From Macropodus opercularis (lineage: Eukaryota; Chordata; Actinopteri; Anabantiformes; Osphronemidae), in the NCBI GenBank assembly GCA_030770545.1, contig CM061105.1, positions 10,027,001 to 10,091,000 of the forward strand: a DNA stretch of 64,000 nt, in the 5' to 3' direction. The notes under the pieces are model-generated. The model ran no database searches. It was not told the DNA's origin and was given only the letters and a program-made list of their open reading frames with translations. Made by a program: the position numbers and the translations under genes. This document shows positions 1 to 11,829 of this stretch, one piece after another. Position 1 is the stretch's first letter. Each line of letters begins with the position of its first letter.

Positions 1-922
1 TGTACATACAGAAATGTAGCCGAGCAGGAAGAATGAAAATATTTTACTACTGCCATGTTTGTTGTCTGATCTCATCTGCAAGACTTCAGCTTTAACCTGC
101 TATGTGACCAACTGCCTGCCTTCCTTTCTCTGCCTGCTCTTGCAGTCTATGACTTTGATTCTGCTTTGATGGCCAGTGATGCCTGTTCTGAATTTCCTAG
201 ATTATGTTATTTGTGCCTGTGTGAAGACTGTACTTGTCCAGCTTGCACATGAATCCTAGTTTAGCTAACGGATGACTGGACTGCTCTGAGAGATGTTTTC
301 TGAACTCATCTGTGAACCTGCTCTTTAGTGGACTGTGTCACTCTCTTTCTCCATCTTACCTTTAGATCCTGGATCAAGCGGCACCTAGTGAGCTGCCTCA
401 TTACAGCCCTGCACCAAACACCATCAACGCCTTTGTCTTCTGATTGATCTTGTCTAATTTCTTCGTTACATTAAAACATTTTAAATGCTGCTAATGTCAC
501 TGTCATCCTGTTCTTTTTTATTTGAGAGCAAAGCTGATGGACTAATTTGATAAGTGAAGCCAAAACCTTGTTTCATTTGCTTAATGGCTCTGGGACATTT
601 TAAAATCTTCATTTATGTGACGCAACGTTCACATAAGCTAATCTGTGACTATTTGGAGAAGTAAGCGAGGCGTTACCAAACCTCATAAATGCACGTTCAT
701 CTAGTGTCCAGGCAGCATTTTGTGCTGAGGATTGTATCTCTAGCATAGATTTTTATAGCCTCTGTGTTCAGTCTTAACAGGAAACCAAAGCTTTCACGTG
801 ATATATGGGAGAGCTTGATGTTGCCCATGTTCACTGGGCACCTGTTACTGGTTGATAGTGTTCAGCGCTGGTCTACTGAGGATTTCCTTTAACGACTGCG
901 TCGTTCACCTCGGTTCGGCACC
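1..922. other. Upstream region of the histamine receptor gene, with a possible decayed repeat
   Basis: No coding exon is recognisable here. The first 510 bases or so are rich in TGCCTG/CCTGC-type words and end in an A/T-rich stretch with ATTAAAACATTTTAAATGC. That make-up recalls the 3' tails of fish retrotransposons, but no family can be named by eye. The 5' UTR and promoter of the receptor presumably lie in the last few hundred bases, though no clear TATA box or start site can be fixed. An E-box CACGTG lies at 795-800. The start codon at 923 has a favourable context, with A at -3. Confidence 0.3.
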
Positions 923-1166
923 ATGTCGGAGGAAACCTACTCAAACTCCAGTGGGCACCATTTTAACAACGTCTCAATTACAGATGAAGGCAACGGCGGC
1001 TTTTCGGGACCTGTGTTTGTCATTTTGTTGTTGTTGATGGTGACTTTGGCTCTTGTGATATTTTTGGGTAATGCACTGGTCATTCTGGCCTTTAAAGTGG
1101 ACAAGAGTTTGAGAAAACAGTGCAATTACTACTTCCTGAATTTGGCAATTTCAGATTTTTTTGTTG
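923..1166 (+). CDS. hrh4: Histamine receptor exon 1 (coding part)
   Basis: Encodes the N-terminus, TM1 and most of TM2 (residues 1-81 plus the first base of codon 82). The start is the first ATG in the family frame and has A at -3. The exon ends before a consensus GTAAGT donor at 1167, in phase 1. The open frame beyond 1166 is intronic read-through: it loses all similarity to the family immediately after SDFFVG. Confidence 0.88.
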
Positions 1167-2959
1167 GTAAGTCAAACCTTTTCAATGCTCAAATGATAAA
1201 TGTGTTTATTTGTGCCATAAAAGCATTTTCATTTAATTTTGCTACTGCTTTTATACTTATGTTTTTACGTATGCATCACTATTTGTTATTTAATGTTTGA
1301 GCTCAGATCAGCGTCTCTCTTTCAGGCAGAAGTTACTTATCCTAGTGACCACTGATTCCAAAACCTCTTCCTGTAGGGGCGTTCAGCATCCCAGTCTACA
1401 TCCCCTACATCCTCACAGACAGGTGGACTATGGGTCCAGGACTGTGCAAGCTGTGGCTGGTGTTTGACTACCTGCTCGCTTCTGCATCAACTCTCAATAT
1501 CGTCCTGATCAGCTACGACCGCTTCCTTTCAGTCACCAGAGCAGTAAGTGGATCATCCTCTGCCACATAATTTTCCTTGTTAGTTTTCACAAAGACAGAA
1601 TCAGTGTTTTGACATTCGAAGGGTTTTAATGTCAGATGTTAAAAACCGTCCAAATGTTCACCGTTTGGAGTCTTGGCTTTAATTCCTGACGGGTGAGTCT
1701 CTCAGGTCATCGACAGGCCGCTGCCGCCTTATTCTCCCATATGTGCCCAGCTGCAGGGGTTAATCATGGCTGACCTATTCAGGCCCAGTGCCACCCCCCC
1801 AATTATAGACTGACTCCATTATGAAAGTAAAACAGTCACATATCACCTTGAGGACAGACTTGATATCACATATTATTTGTCCACCATTATTTGTGTGTTT
1901 CCTGTTTCTGCCTGCGCTGGTTCATATCTAGTTGTTACTATAGCCTACATTTCCAAACGTCTGGTCCATGCGTTAGCTGGGTGAGTGGACGCTATGCACA
2001 TGTGCGTTAACTCTAAGGTGGGATGAGGTTTGGCACAGCGGACAAAGGGAGTGTTCTCCTTTCCAAGCACTTAACATCAGAGCCATGAATACAAATCACA
2101 CCAGAGAGACAGAGCCTCTTCTTTAATTAGCTGGCTTTGATCATAGACGTCCTCCTCCATGGCTTGGTCCTTCCAAACTGCAGAGATCAATGGCAGCACA
2201 AACAGGCCACCGGCAACCAAGCAGCATTTTCCTGAGAGTAAGTCAACTAAATAACTTCCTTGCTTGTGTTTTTCTTTACCACAGATGAGCTTCCGTGCCA
2301 GGCAGACCATGACTCGTCAGGCCATCATCAAGATGATCGGCGTCTGGGTTCTAGCCTTTCTGCTGTATGGACCAGCCATTATATTCTGGGAGCTGTTGGC
2401 AGGGTCCAGTGAGGTGCCAGAGGGTCAGTGCTACGTGCCCTTTTTCAACTCGTGGATCTACCTGCTGAGTGCTGCACTGCTGGAGTTCGTCTTTCCTTTT
2501 ATCTCGGTTACTTTCTTCAACATCAGCATTTACCTGAACATACGCAAGAGGAGCTTCAAGTCCCAGCGCCACATTCAAATGAATGAACCTTCGTCTACCC
2601 AGGGGGACAGTGTCACTCTCGATTCTCAGATCTCTGCTGCTAGTATGGGAAAGCTCGATCAAGTGACCACCAAGGCTGCTCAGCCCAGCCGCCTGTCCAG
2701 GGACAGGAAAGTTGCGAGGTCCCTGGCCATCATAGTGTGTGCGTTTGGCATCTGCTGGGGGCCGTACATTTTATTGACCATCATCCGTGCTGCCTGCGAA
2801 GACTGTGTCAATGAAGTCTTGTACGAGTTCTCCTTCTGGCTCCTGTGGTTCAACTCGGCTGTTAACCCTTTCCTGTATCCACTTTGCCACAGCAGCTTCC
2901 GAAGGGCCTTTAGCAAGATTCTCTGTCCAAAGCGACACAAAAGGGCCCATAATGGATAG
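923..2959 (+). CDS. hrh4: Histamine H3/H4-type G-protein-coupled receptor, complete, 3 exons (361 aa)
   Basis: Joining 923-1166, 1377-1543 and 2285-2959 gives an uninterrupted 361-residue class A GPCR. The family binds histamine at the plasma membrane and couples to Gi/o. N-glycosylation sites are N8 and N16. Landmark residues are N50 (1.50), D78 (2.50), C105 paired with ECL2 C186, the amine-binding D112 (3.32), DRF at 129-131, W158 (4.50), E204 (5.46, the second histamine anchor of H3/H4), W295 (6.48), W325 (7.43) and NPFLY at 331-335. C351 could be palmitoylated. DRF and the segment after DRF match H3 better than H4, which has DRY. The third intracellular loop, about 55-60 residues, is much shorter than in mammalian H3. 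The exon layout and both intron positions fit the HRH3/HRH4 pattern. The symbol rests on adjacency to znf521, as in human; an hrh3-like label is the alternative. Confidence 0.9.
1377..1543 (+). CDS. hrh4: Histamine receptor exon 2
   Basis: Begins after a CTTCCTGTAG acceptor and ends before GTAAGTGG. It enters in phase 1 (completing Gly82) and leaves in phase 0. It encodes the end of TM2, ECL1 with a conserved Trp, C105, TM3 with D112, and the DRF motif. The segment is too short and unanchored to appear as an ATG-initiated ORF. It was found from the family sequence GLCKLWLVFDYLL. Confidence 0.88.
2285..2959 (+). CDS. hrh4: Histamine receptor exon 3 (coding part)
   Basis: Starts after a TTTACCACAG acceptor and runs in phase 0 to the TAG at 2957-2959. 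It encodes ICL2, TM4, ECL2, TM5 with E204, a short ICL3, TM6 with FGICWGPY, TM7 with NPFLY and a short basic tail. The open frame from 2264 to 2284 is intron: residue 138 (Met, at the exon start) aligns to the H3 sequence directly after DRFLSVTRA. Confidence 0.92.
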   Translation: MSFRARQTMTRQAIIKMIGVWVLAFLLYGPAIIFWELLAGSSEVPEGQCYVPFFNSWIYLLSAALLEFVFPFISVTFFNISIYLNIRKRSFKSQRHIQMNEPSSTQGDSVTLDSQISAASMGKLDQVTTKAAQPSRLSRDRKVARSLAIIVCAFGICWGPYILLTIIRAACEDCVNEVLYEFSFWLLWFNSAVNPFLYPLCHSSFRRAFSKILCPKRHKRAHNG

Positions 2960-4345
2960 AATGTATTTAAACTTCTCTACTATGACGCGAGTTATATATG
3001 ATGCAATTTCAGGTACTCTGCACCTCAGATGCAGACTCATGAGCTGAGTGAGTCTGAGCGAGGAGAATTTGTATTATTTAATATTTTAATCTGCAGCTAA
3101 TAAGACAGTTTAGCTTTTAAAAGATTGGTGCTCATATCACTCTGACTCTCTAAGATGCACTTTTTATGTAACTGACCTGTTGCTAATCAACCTGATTTGT
3201 TGAAAAGGTTCTTTAAGCTATTTCTTGTTAGTAACACTCATTTTTCCAGCCTGTTGTTTTCCAAGTCCAAACTTTTGTTCGATGTGTTCAAACATTAGAA
3301 TTTTTTTGTATTTTTCTTTTGTAAATATGTGTAAATATATATGACAAACTGTCAGTCTATTGTTATAAATATAGTTTAATTATTTGCTTTATAAATTATT
3401 ACTATTGTGTATTGTAACATTTCATTCATACATCATGTGAATCGTTTATACTCATAAGGATCTGGGACTGCCATCCACTGTGGTGCTGGTTGCTTGGTAG
3501 GAGAAATAGACATGGACATCACTGAAGATGTAATAATAATAATCTACTGTAATAATAACGTAATCACTGCCTCCTCATCTCAGTTTCCCATCAAGCAACA
3601 GAAGGATGGATTTAGAAGCTGGACCATAACCACTGAAGGATGAACAGTAGTCGGAGTTGCCCTCACTGTGGCGTCACTAGTTCAGCTGTAGAACAGATCA
3701 CTGTCACCCTCTGCTGTCAGAAGGTCTGAAGCTCACAGCAACAGAACACGAAGTGGCATAAAAACCACGCGTGTGCTCAGTAACTCGCCTCCCAAACAAT
3801 AAGTCCAGAGTTCCTCCTGTAGTTAGCTGTTACAGTATCGCTCCACAAAATCATACCAAAAACAAAATAACACCAGTGTTTACAGTAATGTTGAAAATAT
3901 TAACGCCATTCGGTTTTTACATACGTGTCAACATTCTCATGTCCCACTAGATGTCACCATTAACCTTCACAGCTTCCTGCGTGTGCAGCAAACTAGCATC
4001 AAGCCTTCATCCATCATGGAGCGAAGCCTGTTTCTGTTTTACTTTAATTGTTTGTGTATCTATTATATTTGAATATGTTTTTGTGTACAATTAAGGATTG
4101 TAAGCAGATATTCAACATGGATGGTTGTCTCTTCAGAGCTCACTCAGGGTATTTCTACCAGGTGTCATGTAATAATTCCAGCTTGTAAGTCTTATACTTG
4201 GTACCGAATGGTATATATCATCTGTACAGTTTTCTGTTTTACTAAAACACATGTAACAACCTTAATGTGTCTCTTTTTTTAAATATTGCAAAAATAAAAC
4301 AAAAACAAAACAGCAAAGCAAATAAAGTAAATTATTGTGTTTTTG
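2960..4345 (+). other. hrh4: Probable 3' UTR of the histamine receptor
   Basis: A/T-rich, non-coding sequence follows the stop. No AATAAA occurs until 4293-4298, with a second at 4321-4326, so the UTR is inferred to be about 1.35 kb. Several ATTTA-type AU-rich words lie at about 3070-3400. The end point is an estimate. Confidence 0.4.
4293..4326 (+). terminator. Two AATAAA polyadenylation signals
   Basis: AATAAA occurs at 4293-4298 and again at 4321-4326, in an A-rich stretch downstream of the receptor. They are the first canonical signals on this strand after its stop codon. Confidence 0.45.
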
Positions 4346-6881
4346 GAGTAAAATGAATTAGACATGACTCTGTAACTGGCTGATGATCAGACAGAAGGAA
4401 GTAACTCATCATAAACCATCTGTAGAACGCATTGTAAATGGCTGCATTAAGCCCAGCACTGGCTGTCTACCTGATGACTAACTGGGTCAGTGCCAAGTGC
4501 CAAGTGGCTTTTGTTTGATGTGCAGATGAAATGCTGAGAGTGCAATACCATATCTGCATTGTTCCCTCAGTCTGGACGCGTTTGATTTGATAGATTAAAT
4601 GAGTTCCTTCCAGATGTGGACTTATTAGACCTGTAATTACACCATGATGTTAGATAGTGGGGTTGCATTTGCAGGTGCCTCGGTCCCACAGGGGACTTAC
4701 ATTGCTCAAATTGTTGCTGTTGCCCATGTGCACATCTGGGCTCCCAGTCAGGTGCTGGGAATAAGGGCACAGCTGCAGGGAAGAGGCCTCTGCTCCCTTT
4801 GCCTGTGGTGTGGTGGGGGGGACAGAAACACACTTCTGACCAAAGGGATGCAGGCACATTTCCCTTGGGATGACGGAACTGCATCTATCAGCAGAATGGC
4901 AAGCCCAGGTTCATTCCCTGTGTAAGTGTCCTGACTCTGTGAGGAAGGCTTGCATTATGCACAGCTGTATTAGGTGGAGCACTGCTACTGGAGACAGATT
5001 GAAATGTTGTGGCACGTGTGCTGGTCTGACTGGGGCCGCACCGAGCACGATGCCAATTTAAGCTGGTTGAGGGCTGGTGTTCAACGAATGGACCGTAGAC
5101 ATGCGTTGCCTCCTTTAAGGGCGTTATCTGTGGGTATGTGAGTGCGTGCCTGTGGGCTTTAGATGCCTGGGATCCTAAACCATGTATCTAAAAGCTGTGA
5201 CCCCAAATGGAGCACACCTGTGCCCTTTAAGTTTATAGAGCACCATTAGCAGAGACTTACTCGGGAGGGGGCCTGTATATGTTTCCCAGGAGAATCTCTG
5301 CATAGTTACACTCTTGCTTGTTCCCCTTTAGCAGTTTGTTAGAATGACTAATGCTCAAATCCTTTGTTTTTGAACTGGGCGACACCTCACACCTAAACAA
5401 TAGACAATAAAAGTTGACAGATGTAGAAAGAAACGGCCGCTATGTTTGTCATCAGGAAGAAACAAAAGATAATGGCCTAGCAGGGCTCTTTGTGACGACG
5501 CAGCGGCCGGCGTGTTCGTCTGCTGTGGTGTTTTGAAGTAAAGCTCAGAGCATGAAAGTGGACCAGCTGAAAAGACCAAACCACTTTATATCCGAGACTG
5601 TCGCACCACTTAGTGTACGTTTTCATCCCATGTAGTCGCTTCACTTTCTCAGCGAACTAAATGTAAACCACGGTTAATATTTTATGAGCTACACGCTGGA
5701 AAAGAAAAACTATTTCTGTTTGATTTTCGCCTTTTTCTGTTCTTCCGCTTTTCCCTCTGCTTTTTCCTGCAGTGTACTTCCTGACTAGAGATTAAATAAT
5801 TCCATTGGAATCCTCTTAGGATGGGTTCCCAGCACTTGGCAATTAAACAATTACATTTAATCAGCATGGGGCGACGCTTCAAGTCACCCTCATTTCAGAC
5901 GTTGATTAAAAGCAATTCTGCAGTGGTTATTGCTGTCGACTTTCGAAACGGTGGTTCACTTAGGTTTACTACATCTGCGGGGTCAGGTTGGATAGCAATA
6001 TGGCAGGTTCAGTGGTGGTCGGGAGCTGTATCTGCCTCTAGTGTGTAAAGGAGTAATGGCAGAACTCATGGCAGACTTTATATTGTCCCTTATGTCAGAG
6101 CTAGTTAGATTACTTAGAGACATTTTGACCCTTCAGCAAAGAAGACTCAACGAACAATGTAGAGAGAGGGGCATTGAAATATGCATGTGGGAGTCCACAT
6201 CCTGTAGGAGGGCGATTAAAGACAATACGTGTATGTATATCAACACACGCACACAGCTTTTTCTTTTTGCATCTGCATTACAGTGCATTTAGCTCAAATC
6301 AAATGCTCCATGACATGTAAAATTCCATCATGCATTGCAATAACATCTCCCTCTGTGATGGCAAACAAGGCGAGAGAGGCCGCGGGGGGAGGGGAGCGTT
6401 CGTATGAGCCATATTTGATATTGTGCTGGAAGTGAAAGAATGCTACGTGGCGTGCTGCTGGAGCGAGCTCCAGCCCTACGCTGATGAGTTGTGATGGATA
6501 CCCGGCCCCCTCTTGTGAAACCCAGGTGCCCCTGTTTCACGAGGAGCCCCGCTGGCTCTCCAGACCTCTTAATTAGCGGCTTCCGTCAGCTGGCACCCAG
6601 GCCTTCCAGCACCACCGTCACCGGCCTCTGCTGCTGAAGGAATCCAGTTCAGTCCAGATCTTCAGCTTGTCTAACAGATGGACACATGGGTGGCCTGAGT
6701 AAGCAGCGCTAAGGTTTTTCCAGACCTGTAAATCATCTGGTACAGTCGCAGCATCTGGATGTCGCAGAACGCACTCAACTCTTTAGCTTGTGGGGCCGTG
6801 GGTTTTAGTCTCAGCTGCAGCTACGCCGTAACAAGACACTGATGATTTTATACGATGAAGTCAAATATAGATAAAAGATTT

Positions 6882-6950
6882 TACCAGGACTCGAATGTGC
6901 CTTTTTCCTGCTGTAGTATCGAGGCAGCGCTCTAACAATGACACTCTACT
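6882..6950 (-). repeat. Decayed tRNA-derived sequence, SINE-head-like
   Basis: The reverse complement contains GTTAGAGCGCTGCCTCG, then CAGCAGGAAAAAGGC, then CATTCGAGTCC. The order and spacing resemble the head of tRNA-derived fish SINEs (A-box region, ACAGCA linker, and a B-box of the GGTTCGAATCC type). Several conserved bases are changed, and no intact cloverleaf or CCA-proximal stem is evident. It is therefore a fossil, not a tRNA gene. Confidence 0.4.
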
Positions 6951-9539
6951 AATGACATTCCTCTAGTAACTTCTTGCCTCTATGAATCTCGAGGGAGAAA
7001 ACGCTACAAAAAGTGATAATTACATGAAATATACATAGAGAATAAAGGGAGCATGTTTACATAACCGGGCCCATAAATATCTGACTGAGAAGACATTGTT
7101 CTCAACTCCTTTTAAGCTGATCTCCCAGGGATGCCATTTTAATGACATGATGGTTTAAAGAGATGCTGCTCCATCTCGTTCCATATTTAATTAACTTTTG
7201 CTTTTCTGACGCAGAGGAAAAACAGAATAAAGAAAGCGTGATAGAGACAAACACACACGATAGCGAGGAGACAATAACAAATAGCTGCAAGAACAGAGGG
7301 GGGAGGCAGGAGGGGGGAACATGAGCGGAGACCTTGTCATGCTTTTGTGAGCTGTTTACAATACAAGATATGCAAATGGTGAGGAGGGGTGGAAAGAGGA
7401 AAGACTGGAGTGACATGGGTGAGAGAGGATGGCAGAGAAGGGCAGCGAAAGAATGAACGGGATGTTGTTGAATTAAAAAAAAGGGGGCATCGAATTGTGA
7501 GAAACTAAAGGAACACAAGGGAAGCAGCAGGGGAATACCAGGAGAACGAGGCCCTTTTCTCCCATGGGCCTCCATAATGGAGCATTTTTACTTAATCACC
7601 AATAAGCAAACAAGACAAACATGAAGCTGACAATAAGAAAATCAGCGTTTAACTGACATTCCTGTAAATAAAGACGTGAACAGAAATAGAATAAAAAGCC
7701 TCCTTCTCCACATCGTTTGCGACACATCTCGGCGTTTGTCTGCCATGTGTTCATTAAATAAACACATGACAGATGTGAGCAGATTATGTCACACCGGCAC
7801 CAGCAGCCGCGTTTACTGAGCTTTCTTACCGCTTTGTTCCTTTTCTTTCCTAACTGCCGGAAAAGCGGTCAAACCCGTTAATAACACACTAAAAGGGACA
7901 GAAATCTGCGGTGGCTGTTCTGCACATGTGGTCGCACACACCCAGCGAACTAAACCATTCGAACTGGTGACAATAAATTAAAATCGTCTAACCAATAAAG
8001 TCGTGTTTGGGCACAGAGGCGCTAGGGCCTCGGACTAGAATCCGGCGAGCCCTCCTCTCTCTGGTAACGTGTTTTCCATTTCGTCTGTCAGCTGCATTAT
8101 TGATATTTTCTTCTTTTCTCTCGTCTTGTTAGACTTCCCTTGTCCTCGGCGCATCACACTGGCCACATTGGTTATGGAGCCCGGAGAGCTGCAGTGAATC
8201 TGACCCCACCTGGTCTATATTTTATTGCTTGGTGTTTAATACATTTTTGAAAACACAACCACAATGCTGTGCCTGTTTCTATTTCAAGTGTCTGTCTTGA
8301 TGAGGCAGAGGCAGATGACTGCAGGGGGAGACTCACCTTCAGCTCTCCCAGTCCAGCAGACAGGGGATCGTTAGGAGGGGCTACAGAGGAGAGAAAAGTG
8401 TGAATGTGTTTGTCTATATTTTTGCGATCCTGGTGACTCCACTCGCTCAGTGTGTGCCGGGATGGGCTGAAGTCCCGTGGGACCCAAAACAGGACAAATG
8501 GCGTGGAAAATGAACCAAGAGGTGAGAAATATGTATTTGCTACATTCAGTAAATCAATTGAGCACAACTGTCTTTAAAGTAACTTCTCTTTTTGCAGCGA
8601 GAGTGTTGTTATTTTCTATTATTTTAACAATTAGCAGACGACAGGCTTACACAGTTGTCAAAGCCCTTTAGCTCAACCCATTATCACTGTGGCACAGCTC
8701 CATACTGGGGTTGAGGCGTCCATTTTGCTGACACAGTTCTGAAGTGAAAAGATGGCTCTGTGGACGTGAAGAGCCCGGTGTGTGAGATTGGGTTACCCCA
8801 GACACTCCCAGCGGACCTCCCGGCCAAATGGATCTGGATCTCATGCTTGGGTGCACATATTGAATGCCATAAGAGGTCTCTGAGGTCTCCTTCAGCGGGA
8901 GGAATGCGCAGCCTAACAATGTGGAGTTTGCACCAAACTAAATTTTTTTGCACCAAAGCAGTGCGATATGAAGGACGCTGGAGCACAAGGGACGGAGCGC
9001 TGAGCGCCTCCTTCGATTTGTGCTGGTGGCCGTTCAGGATAAAGTGGCACATTTTCAGCTTCCTGCTGCACAGGTTCAGCAGAATCTCATAATGCTTTAA
9101 TAAAGTCCTAACACAGGCTGCCAACTTTCCTCTGGAGGATATTGATATTGGGCTGTCAAATTAAAAACACAAAAACACTGAATGCTATTTTGCACACATC
9201 CTGGACAGGAACACCGAGTCCCAAACATCTGGTCCGACTGCCCAGTTGTACTCAGGGCTGGCCGTGTGCTTAGTAGCACAGAGTGCCACTTGTGTTGAGG
9301 TTGTGTCCAGGTGACGACACCGTGGAGATCAGTCAGGCGAAGTTATCTCCGAACAAGCCATCCATTCTGCTGCTTTCTGATGGAAGAATACTTGGGGGCT
9401 GTGTAATTATGTTGCTTTAAATGAACCCCTGAGGATTCTTCTGCCAAAGCGCCCACAAACTCTCACACTTGGGTGAGTGTCAGAAACACAACGCTTGCGT
9501 ATGCATTCATATGTGTAGCCGTGTGTGTTTTGCTGCTTA

Positions 9540-9850
9540 GGCTGGCATTAAAAGAGGGGCCACAGTGGTTCTGATACGCCTCACAAGTGAATTTAATTAA
9601 ATCATAAATATGAGCTGGAGGCCGCCACCCAATTTAATGTAATGGATGATGTGGGCCAGTCCATCTCTGGCAAAGCAAAGTTCTGGACCCGTTCAAATGC
9701 CCTTGAAGCTTATTAAAAGTGCCTGGCACAGGGAGATACTAGCAAAGTTGTTTAATGGATGCCCAGCTTGCATTCAGTGTGACAGTTAATGCTGGGCCGT
9801 ACCATCTCTGATGCGGACCAGGGGTTCTGCCTCTGTTTGGGAAGACCGTC
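9540..9850. promoter_or_regulatory. Candidate conserved non-coding element, intergenic
   Basis: This non-repetitive, balanced-composition block is dense in AT-core motifs: ATTTAATTAA at 9591-9600, CCCAATTTAATG, and TTATTAAAAG near 9712. It lies between the two genes, downstream of znf521. This is a pattern-based suggestion; conservation could not be measured. Confidence 0.25.
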
Positions 9851-10592
9851 TCTGCGGGAGGCCTCGTCCATTCCTCATCCTGTTCTTATTACAATAATGA
9901 AATAAAAGCTGATCACAACACATGCTCATTAGATGATGTCATGGATGAAGAAGCAGGACATTTTAAAATACTTGCCTCGCTCACGTGTTTGACTGTCCGT
10001 AAACCACACGGCAAACTATCCATCTACACACGACGCATCCATGACAAAGCAGAAGTTAAGCGAGGTTTAAGTAATTTGTTACTTGGAGTATAACCTAGTT
10101 AAAATGAACTGCAGTGCTGAGCCTTTTCAAAACAAAACTGAACGCCTCGACAAATGTTATGCTGCTCGTGTGTCACCACTGATGAATCATTTGCTGAGAC
10201 AGACAGATGTTGTTGCACGGGTTCGGTCCCATTCGGCAAAGGCAGAAGAATCTTTTCCACGGTCCCCCGGAGTGCTGGAAGCTCCCTAAATAGACCTAGC
10301 ACAAGGGTGTGCAGAATGGGACCGCACAGGGTGATGGGTAATGGAGTCATTAATAACACAGACCTCCCTTAAGATGCTCAGATGTTCGTTAGCAAAAGCC
10401 ACGAGGGAGAGAGGAAAAATAGCAAGCGATTTGATACAATGAGAAAGGCAGTGTAAGCTTTTGATGGTGGTCGCGCTTATGATGTCATAGGTCTAGTTTA
10501 TTGGGTTAATTGTAGCACACACACGCACACCACACACACATGCATTTTAGAAAAGTAATAAAGGGACACTGAAGCCATTTCTTCATACAGTT

Positions 10593-10598
10593 TTTAAT
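10593..10598 (-). terminator. znf521: Possible distal polyadenylation signal of znf521
   Basis: TTTAAT on the plus strand reads ATTAAA on the minus strand, the commonest variant signal. It lies about 1.4 kb after the znf521 stop. A similar ATTAAA is at 10668-10673 and an AATAAA at 10497-10502, so the exact end is uncertain. Confidence 0.3.
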
Positions 10599-11823
10599 AT
10601 TTTCCATCACATGTGCAACACAAAAAATGAGGTCTGCCAAATACAGAACTCCTTATTTGTACAATACATTTTAATAACATCAGATATAACTGTCCTTTTG
10701 CTGCAGGAGATGGTGGTTTCCTGTAAACTGTGTACGAACAATTCTCAATCAAAATGTCAAAACATTAAAGTTTCATACAAAAGTGCATCTCAGGTTCAAT
10801 GAATGCAAAACATTTACATGACAGGATGGTTTCACTTTGTGTGTGATGCCACAGTGGCTTCCAGCTTTAGCAGAGAGCGATGGGACACTGCAAAAGAAAC
10901 AAGAGGAGCAGTTGGGCACTCTCCAGGAGAGCCAGGGATGGAGTTTTGTAACTACAGCGTATCCCCGAGACAGACTGAAATTGTGTTCAGTCTTCCCCAA
11001 ATCCAAGTGGACTTACTCTCTCGCTGTGAAAAAAAAATATGTAGAGATAACATAAAAATATTCCAGTAATCTCCAGGCTTGGTTGAGCAGTAAACATTAA
11101 CAACAGAAATGTACAGGTTGAGTCAGTGGGCTGGAGATTTCCCCATGCTCTGAGAGCCACGTGGGACCTTCACGCCTCTGTTCACGAGCCAACCAGAGGC
11201 ACTAGCCTTTTCCAAATCTGTGTCACTGCGTTTGCATATATCAGCATCCTGTCCTGTTTTGTCTCCTCTCTGTATTGTTTCTTCTCCTTCTTCTTCTTCT
11301 TCTGTTTTTTTTTTTTGTTTCGTCTGAACTCCGGAGCAGGCAGTGCAGATTAGACATGCTCTCAGCTGGTCCTCTGGTGGCAGCCATGTTAACGATGGAC
11401 ACACAAACAAGATCTTAGCCGGTGCTGGTGAATCGAGATTCTCTTCTTCCCTTAATGACTGACCATGTCAGGACACTGGGGGACATACTGCGCAGTAGGA
11501 GTGGCGCTGATGAAAAGGGATCCTCCTGATAACACTTTCCGGCTCCTAGAGCTTCCTACACCCTGTTTCTCCTTTACGCAACGGGCTGAATTCCATCTGA
11601 TTTGAAACGACAATGTCATTAATCTTTTTTTTCCACGTCTCTTTATGGGACAAACATTTGGAACTGTACATTGGCAAATACTGTATAAGATTGCAATATA
11701 GCTGTAGTTAAGCAACACATGAAGAATTCTATGTACAAACAAGTTGGCTTTTTCTTTAATTTTGAAATAATGGTCAGTAACGAACAAAGAGGGGTCTTTT
11801 ATGGTCTTTCCCCCCTCATTTCT

Positions 11824-11829
11824 TTTATT
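11824..11829 (-). terminator. znf521: Proximal AATAAA signal in the znf521 3' UTR
   Basis: TTTATT on the plus strand is AATAAA on the transcript strand. It lies about 175 nt after the stop, within a T-rich plus-strand stretch. It would give a very short UTR if used. Confidence 0.3.

Larger units (their letters stand above)
4346..10560. other. Intergenic region between the receptor and znf521
   Basis: No ORF here resembles a known protein and none has convincing splice context. The longest open frames (for example about 157 codons on the minus strand at 7.1-7.6 kb) are low-complexity translations. The two genes face each other tail to tail across this gap. It holds a decayed tRNA/SINE-like copy (6882-6950) and a candidate conserved non-coding block (about 9540-9850). 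Confidence 0.6.

Noticed and set aside
7102..7575. 157-codon minus-strand ORF in the intergenic region
   Set aside because: A low-complexity Ser/Leu/Phe/Pro translation; not protein-like.
8010..8065. tRNA-like words (GGCGCTAGGGCCTCGG, AATCCGGCGAGCCC)
   Set aside because: A possible B-box-like region, but no A-box spacing or stems could be drawn. Too weak to annotate.
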